From Gimesia chilikensis (lineage in GTDB: Bacteria; Planctomycetota; Planctomycetia; Planctomycetales; Planctomycetaceae): a stretch of 64,000 nucleotides of DNA. The notes beneath the pieces are model-generated. The model searched no databases. It was not told the DNA's origin and worked only from the letters and a program-made list of their open reading frames with translations. Below, piece after piece: positions 59,003 through 64,000 of the stretch (the first letter of the stretch is position 1; each line of letters begins with the position of its first letter). The DNA is taken from assembly GCF_008329715.1 (NCBI RefSeq), contig NZ_VTSR01000015.1:57728-121727 (forward strand), in the 5' to 3' direction. The translations under genes and the position numbers were made by a program.

Positions 59003-59019
59003 CTTGTCTGATCAATCCC

Positions 59020-59595
59020 TCAGCGGTTCCGCTTCTTACGTTTGGCATACGTGTCGCGTCGCTTCTCGGCGTGAAACACAAAATAGCCGTCAATCTCGTG
59101 CACTTCGGTCCCCCCGAAAATGCTCGTCAGCTTCTTCTGGTACCACAGCCGTCGCCGTGTGACCATCACCATCCGTCCGCCGACCTTCAGCCGGTTGAAT
59201 CCCTTCATGATAAACTGCTTGGCGACCGCAAAATCCTCATGGTAAGGCGGATTCGAGAGAATCCAGTCGAAATCGGTCTCGCGGTGATCCTGTAATCCGT
59301 CGCTCTGCAAAATCGTCACCCCCGTAACCTGGTTCCGTTCGGCGTTCTGTCGAGCCACTTTAACCGCCCGGGCATCGATGTCCGTCATTACCACATTCTC
59401 CGGCCCCACAATCGAAGCCGCCAGAATCCCCACCACGCCCCAGCCGCACCCCAAATCCAGCACCCGCTCTCCTGGTGCAAATGTCACCGTCGAGAGCATC
59501 GCTTCCGTTCCCCGATCCAGATTCTGGGGAGAAAATAATTCCGCCGCAGTTTCAAACTGGAACTGCCGACTATGATAGGTAAGGGAGAATGGCAT
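59020..59595 (-). CDS. RsmC-like class I methyltransferase
   Basis: 191-aa SAM-dependent methyltransferase. Motif I is VLDLGCGWGVVG (near residue 45), the acidic SAM ligand lies in VVMTDIDARAV, and the substrate-site NPPY is ILSNPPYHEDF. This is the RsmC/RlmG-type small-methyltransferase domain, which methylates guanosine in rRNA. The usual N-terminal non-catalytic domain of RsmC is absent, so this is the single-domain form. The C-terminus is basic (KRRDTYAKRKKRNR), consistent with RNA binding. The exact RNA target cannot be read here. Confidence 0.85.
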   Translation of the reverse strand: MPFSLTYHSRQFQFETAAELFSPQNLDRGTEAMLSTVTFAPGERVLDLGCGWGVVGILAASIVGPENVVMTDIDARAVKVARQNAERNQVTGVTILQSDGLQDHRETDFDWILSNPPYHEDFAVAKQFIMKGFNRLKVGGRMVMVTRRRLWYQKKLTSIFGGTEVHEIDGYFVFHAEKRRDTYAKRKKRNR

Positions 59596-59800
59596 ACAGG
59601 CACAACAGGTCTGGAGTTAAGAACGATTTTGTGTTAAGAAACCTTAACACTCGCAGGTCTGGATTCACACTCCAGATTACTGTATCTTCTGTGGAAACAT
59701 ACACATCCGACCTGGATTTCTCCATGGCCCGTCCTGGGTTTCCTGTGATGTAGATTTGATTTTTTCGGCACTGATACCTCAGCGGGCAAGGATCTGGCGT

Positions 59801-61975
59801 ATGGAAAAAGGCGCTCACCCCCATTTCAAACCGGGACTCACCACCTGGATTCTCACGAGTCTGGTGCTGGGGATCTCCTGTGGTTTGTTCTTTGGCGAAC
59901 TGTGTGCGCCCCTGAAAACGGTCGGCGAGATCTTCATTGGGCTCCTGCAGATGACCGTGCTCCCCTATATCACGCTCTCCCTGATCCTCAACCTCGGACG
60001 GATCTCCATCCGTCAGACCAGGCACATGGCCCTTACCGTCGTCAGCCTGATGCTCATCCTCTGGTGCATCGGCCTGTTCACAGTCTGCCTGATGTCGCTC
60101 TCCTTTCCCTTCTGGCAGAAAGGCGCCTTCTTCAGTACCAGTATCATCGAAGGCCCCCAGACGGAAAGTCTGTACGATCTGTTTATCCCGGCGAACCCGT
60201 TCTTCTCGCTGGCCAATAACGCCGTCCCCGCCGTGGTTATCTTCTCCATCGGTGTCGGCATCGCGTTGAGCACCATCCCCAAACGCGAACAGCTCCTCGC
60301 ACCACTGTCCGTCGCCGTCAATGCGTTGATGAAACTCAACCGCTTCGTCGTGCATCTCTCCCCCTTCGGAGTCTTCGCGATCGTCGCTTACGCTGTCGGC
60401 ACACTCCCCTTTGAAAAGTTCGGCCTGCTGCAGGCCTACCTGATTTCCTACACCGTCGCCACGCTGATTCTGACCGTCGGCATTCTTCCCATGCTGATCT
60501 CCATCTGTACCCCGGTCCGCTACTGGGATGCCCTCCGCGTCTCCCAGCCAGCCGTCATCGCAGCCTTCGTCCTCAGCAGTACCTTCGCCGTCCTCCCCAT
60601 CATTGTGGAATCGGCGCGGGAAATTCTCGAACGCTACAAACTGGAAAAAGATGAAACCGGCGGTTCGCCCGACGTGTTGATTCCCCTCGTCTTCCCCTTT
60701 CCCGATATGGGACGTATCGTAGGGCTGATCTTCATTCCCTTTTCCGCCTGGTTCTATGGCTCCAGCCTGATGCCCGATCAGTACCCTAAGTTTCTCTCGC
60801 TGGGCATGGCCGGCTCCTTCGCCAAACCCGCGGTCACCATCCCCTGGCTGCTCGACCTGATGCATATTCCCCACGACATCTTCCAGCTCTACCTCGCGGT
60901 CGGCGTCTATACCACCCGCCTGGGCGATGCCCTGCGTTCGGTCTACCTCTTCTCCTTCGCAATCCTCACAGCAGCTTCGCTCTCGGGAACGCTCAAGGTG
61001 CAGTGGAAACGCTTTTTCATCTACACGAGTCTCTCGCTGGTCATGGCAGGCATTGTCATCGCCAGCATTCATACGGTCCTTGAATATACATTCAAAAACC
61101 TCTACCAGTCCAAAGCGATGATCGCCGACCGCCAGCTGCTCTTCCCCGGCGTCAAGGAAACCATCCTCAAAGAATCGACTCCCAATCCGGATCCGATCCA
61201 GCCCGGTGAAACGCGTATCGAACGTATCCGCAAGCGTGGCAAAATCCGGCTCGGCTTCGACGCCAAACGACTGCCGTTCTCCTACTTCAACGATCGTGGC
61301 GAACTCGTCGGCTTCGACATCGACATGGCCCATCGCCTGGCTCTCGACCTGGGCGTCGATATCGAGTTCGTTCCCTTCCGGCCACAAACCCTGATCAAAC
61401 AGCTGCAGGAAGATCATTTCGATCTCGCCATGTCCGGACTGGAAGGCACCATCGAACGAGCCACCGCCTTCCCCGTCGCCGACTCTTACATGGACGTCAC
61501 ACTGGCCATGGTCCTGCATGACTACCGTAAAGTCGAGTTCCTCGAATTCGAGAAACTCCGGCATTCCCCCGATCTCAAAATCGCCGTGGTCGCCAACAGC
61601 TTCTTTGACGAAAAAGCTCACACGTTCTTCCCCAACGCCAGCTTCGTCTCCATCAATTCCGAGGAAGACTTCTTCGAAGAAAAAGCCGACGGTGCCGACC
61701 TGCTGGTCACCAGCGCCGAAGCCGGTGCCGCCTGGACGCTCCTCTATCCCGAGTTCTCCGTCATCAACCCCCTCAAGAAAAACGTGAAGGTCCCCATGTA
61801 TTACCTGGGCGCCCACGACATCGAGTTCGAAGAATTCATGGAAGTCTGGCTCGAACTCAAAAAGAAGGAAGGCGTCTTCGATGAACTCTACAACTACTGG
61901 ATCCTCGGCAAAGATATTAAAGACGCCGAACCCCGCTGGTCCATCATCCGCAACGTCCTCCAATGGGTAGACTGA
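59801..61975 (+). CDS. Dicarboxylate/amino-acid:cation symporter fused to a family 3 solute-binding domain
   Basis: 724-aa fusion. Residues 1 to about 400 are a DAACS-family (GltP/DctA-like) symporter, with ILTSLVLGISCGLFFGEL at the start and AGSFAKPAVTIPWLLDLM near the substrate hairpins. An additional helix (about 410-430, SLVMAGIVIASIHTVLEY) leads to a bacterial solute-binding family 3 domain (about 470-724): RGKIRLGFDAKRLPFSY, LVGFDIDMAHRLALDLG, MSGLEGTIERATAFPVADSY. The extra helix would place the binding domain outside the membrane. No ABC permease is nearby, so the domain seems to serve the symporter directly. ATG 59801 with AAGGA 8 bases upstream is preferred over a TTG at 59756. Confidence 0.88.
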   Translation: MEKGAHPHFKPGLTTWILTSLVLGISCGLFFGELCAPLKTVGEIFIGLLQMTVLPYITLSLILNLGRISIRQTRHMALTVVSLMLILWCIGLFTVCLMSLSFPFWQKGAFFSTSIIEGPQTESLYDLFIPANPFFSLANNAVPAVVIFSIGVGIALSTIPKREQLLAPLSVAVNALMKLNRFVVHLSPFGVFAIVAYAVGTLPFEKFGLLQAYLISYTVATLILTVGILPMLISICTPVRYWDALRVSQPAVIAAFVLSSTFAVLPIIVESAREILERYKLEKDETGGSPDVLIPLVFPFPDMGRIVGLIFIPFSAWFYGSSLMPDQYPKFLSLGMAGSFAKPAVTIPWLLDLMHIPHDIFQLYLAVGVYTTRLGDALRSVYLFSFAILTAASLSGTLKVQWKRFFIYTSLSLVMAGIVIASIHTVLEYTFKNLYQSKAMIADRQLLFPGVKETILKESTPNPDPIQPGETRIERIRKRGKIRLGFDAKRLPFSYFNDRGELVGFDIDMAHRLALDLGVDIEFVPFRPQTLIKQLQEDHFDLAMSGLEGTIERATAFPVADSYMDVTLAMVLHDYRKVEFLEFEKLRHSPDLKIAVVANSFFDEKAHTFFPNASFVSINSEEDFFEEKADGADLLVTSAEAGAAWTLLYPEFSVINPLKKNVKVPMYYLGAHDIEFEEFMEVWLELKKKEGVFDELYNYWILGKDIKDAEPRWSIIRNVLQWVD

Positions 61976-62283
61976 ATCCAAAACCAGAATCAGCATCGAC
62001 ACCACCCCGTCAAGCTCTCCTGAAAAGATTATTCATATGGGTGGGCTCGGATGCACATCCGAGCCGAGCGCAGCGAGCAGGAGGTCGCAGCTGCCGTTCT
62101 CAATATAAGATGTGCCTCTCTGACTGTAATTGAGACGAAATTCAGGACTTTTCGTGGACCATAAAATTTCTCACCTATCATGGTTCCCCCCCAGATTTCT
62201 CACCACACGTCCCCTTTTCCTGCTATACTGTACACACATGAATTGACCCGTCATTGTTCAATCGATCCCGTCAGGAACCAGCC
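61976..62283. other. Intergenic region with palindromic repeat
   Basis: 308 bases between two plus-strand genes, holding the hairpin element at 62044-62065 and a following GC-rich tract. Also a C-rich run before 62215. No coding region. Confidence 0.55.
62044..62065. repeat. REP-like palindrome
   Basis: Perfect 10-base arms (GGCTCGGATG and CATCCGAGCC) around 2 bases, embedded in GTG..., with a GC-rich tail (CCGAGCGCAGCGAGCAGGAGG). The look is that of a dispersed intergenic palindromic element; a similar hairpin style occurs at 63876-63897. Whether it is repeated in the genome cannot be seen in this window. Confidence 0.55.
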
Positions 62284-63417
62284 ATGTCCGTTCGTCTGCT
62301 CCTCAGCCTCACACTCCTGTTCTGTCTGACCTCCCCAACTTTGAGTACCGCTACCGACCCCGACCCAACCCCCGCAGTAAAGCGCGAACTCAATGCCGCG
62401 GAAACAGAACACGCGCTGCAACTCCTCGCGGAAGAACTCACCAAAAATCTCGACGCCATCCACACCTGGCAGGGAACATACCTCTTTCAAAATCAAGTCC
62501 GGTTAACTGATCCACGAATTACCAAAGATTCCAACTGGCAAACCACCCAGGGACAGTACACCTTCTGGCTGGACGAAATTCACGACCGCCTGCGGGTAAA
62601 TTACCATAAAACCAGAAAGCCCGATGAGTTCAACCTGCTCACGCCACAGACTCCCATAAAAGTGGTTCACGCCACAAACACCCAATGGATCGTCCAGGGT
62701 CTGGACGTCTGGGAATTGGGTGAAGATCGGTTCGGCTCCGTCAAAGGTTTTCCCGAAGGAATCCTGATCCCAGGCTCCAAAGGTCGCGTTCTGTTTCGCA
62801 AGCTCAGGTTTGAATCCGAACACAACGGTCTCTTCTTCGATCCCCGCGAACTGGTTGGCAACGGCTCCCACACCTTTGCCCGAACCTGTCGTATGTACGC
62901 CGACGCACTGAGCAGCAAACCAGGCACTGAAGAGAATTCCAAAGTTACCAAACGGGTTATGATCACCGAACTCACTCCGGACTCGAATCACCGTCAATAC
63001 CTCGTCAAAATCGATTATAACTCACCAGAAATCGAAGCTGCCCCCATCCGCTCTGAAACAACCTACGACTCCCGCTTTGGTTTCAACGCCATCAAATACG
63101 AACAGTTCCGTGGTTCAAGACTCATCCATAAACGCACCTTTCTTTACAATCAGGTCGGCGATATCTTCTTACCTCACGAAGTCGATGTGGTCCGCTTTAG
63201 TTCCCGGTTGGCAGACCAGACAGAAATCGACCTTCGCCAGAACTTCAAACTGGTCGAATCAAAACTCAACCAGCCTCTCGATACAAATCAGTTCGAAATC
63301 AAATCACTCCAGCTGAAACCCGGCGAACGCATCGTCGACCAGATCCGCGGCAAAGCCTTCGTCCAATACGAAGGCCAGCTGGTCCCCGCCAGCCAGTTTC
63401 CCCTGTTAATCAAATAG
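62284..63417 (+). CDS. Exported hypothetical protein, beta-rich
   Basis: 377-aa secreted protein: a signal peptide (VRLLLSLTLLFCLTSP, cleavage near STA), then a beta-rich body with regular strands that suggests a lipoprotein-carrier-like (LolA/LppX) or similar half-barrel fold. That fold guess is inference only. The mature start (AAETEHALQLLAEELTKNLDAI) is a helix. No catalytic motif or recognised domain. ATG 62284 with AGGA 10 bases upstream is preferred to the TTG at 62254. It is the last gene before the gene-free end. Confidence 0.65.
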   Translation: MSVRLLLSLTLLFCLTSPTLSTATDPDPTPAVKRELNAAETEHALQLLAEELTKNLDAIHTWQGTYLFQNQVRLTDPRITKDSNWQTTQGQYTFWLDEIHDRLRVNYHKTRKPDEFNLLTPQTPIKVVHATNTQWIVQGLDVWELGEDRFGSVKGFPEGILIPGSKGRVLFRKLRFESEHNGLFFDPRELVGNGSHTFARTCRMYADALSSKPGTEENSKVTKRVMITELTPDSNHRQYLVKIDYNSPEIEAAPIRSETTYDSRFGFNAIKYEQFRGSRLIHKRTFLYNQVGDIFLPHEVDVVRFSSRLADQTEIDLRQNFKLVESKLNQPLDTNQFEIKSLQLKPGERIVDQIRGKAFVQYEGQLVPASQFPLLIK

Positions 63418-63724
63418 ACTCGAATCACATTCCACATCCCAACGCTCCAGAATTTTCGTCTCTTTCGTGGTTCCATATCCTCATTCCCCTGATCCGTTTC
63501 CCACCTGAATACCTCCGCACCACTGCCCCACATCCACGACACAAACTGAACTTGATTCCCTCCCGCCGATCCCTATGTTTCCCCCCTGGCTCGCGCGCGA
63601 GACGGGTCTATGAGCACCGAAACACAGCCCACCACTGACACAGCAGCACCTGAATCTCCGTCGTTTTTCACTATAGATCCACCTGTTTTCTGAGAACCGG
63701 TTCCCCAGAAACAGGTCCCCCAAG

Positions 63725-63810
63725 CGAGACAAAATCAGGCCACAGCGGGACAAATTCCGGGCCAGACCAGGACAAAATCCGGTCACATCAGGACAAAATT
63801 CTGTCTTGAC
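63725..63810. repeat. Four-unit degenerate tandem repeat, 21/22-base period
   Basis: Four imperfect copies at 63725-63745, 63746-63767, 63768-63788 and 63789-63810, with alternating lengths of 21, 22, 21 and 22 bases. The common core is GGACAAAATYCGG with a less conserved tail. No long gaps separate the copies, so this is not a CRISPR. Length close to two helical turns could place each core on the same DNA face. Confidence 0.75.
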
Positions 63811-63875
63811 CTCCCCGTGCCTTTGAAGATGATTCCAAAACATCAAACATGCCTCCTGCAACACAGAACATGTAG

Positions 63876-63897
63876 GGGCGGACCCATGTGTCCGCCC
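63876..63897. repeat. REP-like palindrome
   Basis: Perfect 8-base arms GGGCGGAC (63876-63883) and GTCCGCCC (63890-63897) around CCATGT, preceded by TGTAG and followed by a G/C-rich tail. It has the look of the short intergenic palindromes found in many copies in large genomes. Confidence 0.55.
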
Positions 63898-64000
63898 GCC
63901 CGATAAAACCCAACAATTCGCCTGAGCGGCAAAGCGCTAGTAACTCCGATTACAAATAGTTTCCCACCAAAGCAAATTGTTGCCATTGCTTCCTGGTTTT

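Larger units (their letters stand above)
63418..64000. other. Gene-free right end with repeats
   Basis: 583 bases with no supportable gene. A minus-strand open frame (63481-63864) has composition unlike the neighbours and is driven by the repeat tract. Contents: a four-unit tandem repeat (63725-63810) and a palindrome (63876-63897), both listed separately. Confidence 0.6.

Noticed and set aside
55380..59093. Minus-strand open frame of 1237 codons opposite carB
   Set aside because: It is the antisense shadow of a long, codon-biased gene. The translation is rich in Asp, Phe, Gly and Val with no domain, and the plus strand is unmistakably carB.
59570..62005. Minus-strand open frame of 811 codons opposite the symporter fusion
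   Set aside because: Antisense shadow: acidic, low-complexity translation without motifs, while the plus strand encodes two clear domains.
63725..63810. CRISPR array
   Set aside because: The copies are contiguous and degenerate with no spacers of constant length, and no cas gene is nearby.
63481..63864. Minus-strand open frame of 127 codons at the right end
   Set aside because: It spans the tandem repeat. The repeated segment creates a periodic peptide, and composition and lack of a ribosome binding site argue against a gene.

Overview
The window looks like a chromosomal segment of a planctomycete, most likely from the Gimesia/Rubinisphaera side of the Planctomycetaceae. This is inferred from gene content and protein style, not from a search. 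The clues are a secreted PQQ-type beta-propeller whose mature N-terminus carries WPQWGGP, two Tat-exported enzymes (a sugar isomerase-like and an acetyl-xylan-esterase-like protein), a triple-GYF protein, a DUF255 thioredoxin protein, a compact SecA-like ATPase, an ammonium transporter fused to a histidine kinase, and many secreted proteins with no recognisable relatives. Base composition is moderately above 50% GC and even throughout. I see no rRNA, tRNA, CRISPR array, insertion sequence, integrase or phage gene, so this is core chromosome with a few unusual architectures rather than an island.

Layout. 0.3-5.3 kb: a CNNM/CBS membrane protein, a KAP-like membrane NTPase, a Tat-exported TIM-barrel protein and a GT4 glycosyltransferase. 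5.3-12.1 kb: a minus-strand run with a small hypothetical, an exported hypothetical ending in a strong terminator, guaB, rsmA, ribE, pssA and psd. 12.6-18.2 kb: enolase with a good terminator, a two-helix coiled-coil membrane protein, a small hypothetical, a lone MotB-like protein (minus), RNase D and a small exported protein. 18.2-24.5 kb (minus): two proteins sharing a duplicated C-terminal domain, one with three GYF domains, then lnt, moeA and a class I glutamine amidotransferase. 24.8-32.8 kb (plus): a membrane nucleotide-sugar 4,6-dehydratase, a ribose-type sugar ABC transporter (binding protein, ATPase, permease) and an MMPL/RND exporter. 32.9-44.7 kb (minus): short SecA-like ATPase, orphan beta-class DNA methyltransferase, exported redoxin, malate/lactate-type dehydrogenase, PQQ propeller, pyruvate kinase, DUF255-DsbD-alpha fusion and a MoxR ATPase. 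45.1-52.3 kb (plus): Tat esterase, then a MoxR-DUF58-BatA-type operon, a tiny coiled-coil protein and a Tsr3/DTW-like protein. 52.3-63.4 kb: Amt-histidine kinase-receiver fusion (minus), carB (plus), an RsmC-like methyltransferase (minus), a dicarboxylate/amino-acid symporter fused to a periplasmic binding domain (plus) and an exported hypothetical. The last 0.6 kb is non-coding and repeat-bearing.

How the genes fit together. Most are housekeeping: glycolysis (eno, pyk), purine, pyrimidine and riboflavin synthesis (guaB, carB, ribE), phosphatidylethanolamine synthesis (pssA, psd), lipoprotein maturation (lnt), rRNA modification and molybdenum cofactor. The right-hand third has a nitrogen and amino-acid flavour: an ammonium-sensing kinase, carbamoyl-phosphate synthase and a transporter with a built-in binding domain. 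Two MoxR ATPases flank a Tat-exported esterase, and one of them heads a DUF58/BatA module.

The best candidates for unusual biology are the symporter-SBP fusion (59.8-62.0 kb), the Amt-kinase-receiver fusion (52.3-54.9 kb), the KAP-like NTPase (1.6-3.1 kb), the GYF protein with its duplicated partner (18.2-20.2 kb), the truncated SecA paralogue (32.9-34.8 kb) and the phased 21/22-base repeat (63.7-63.8 kb). I found no clear multi-gene defence or otherwise wholly new system.
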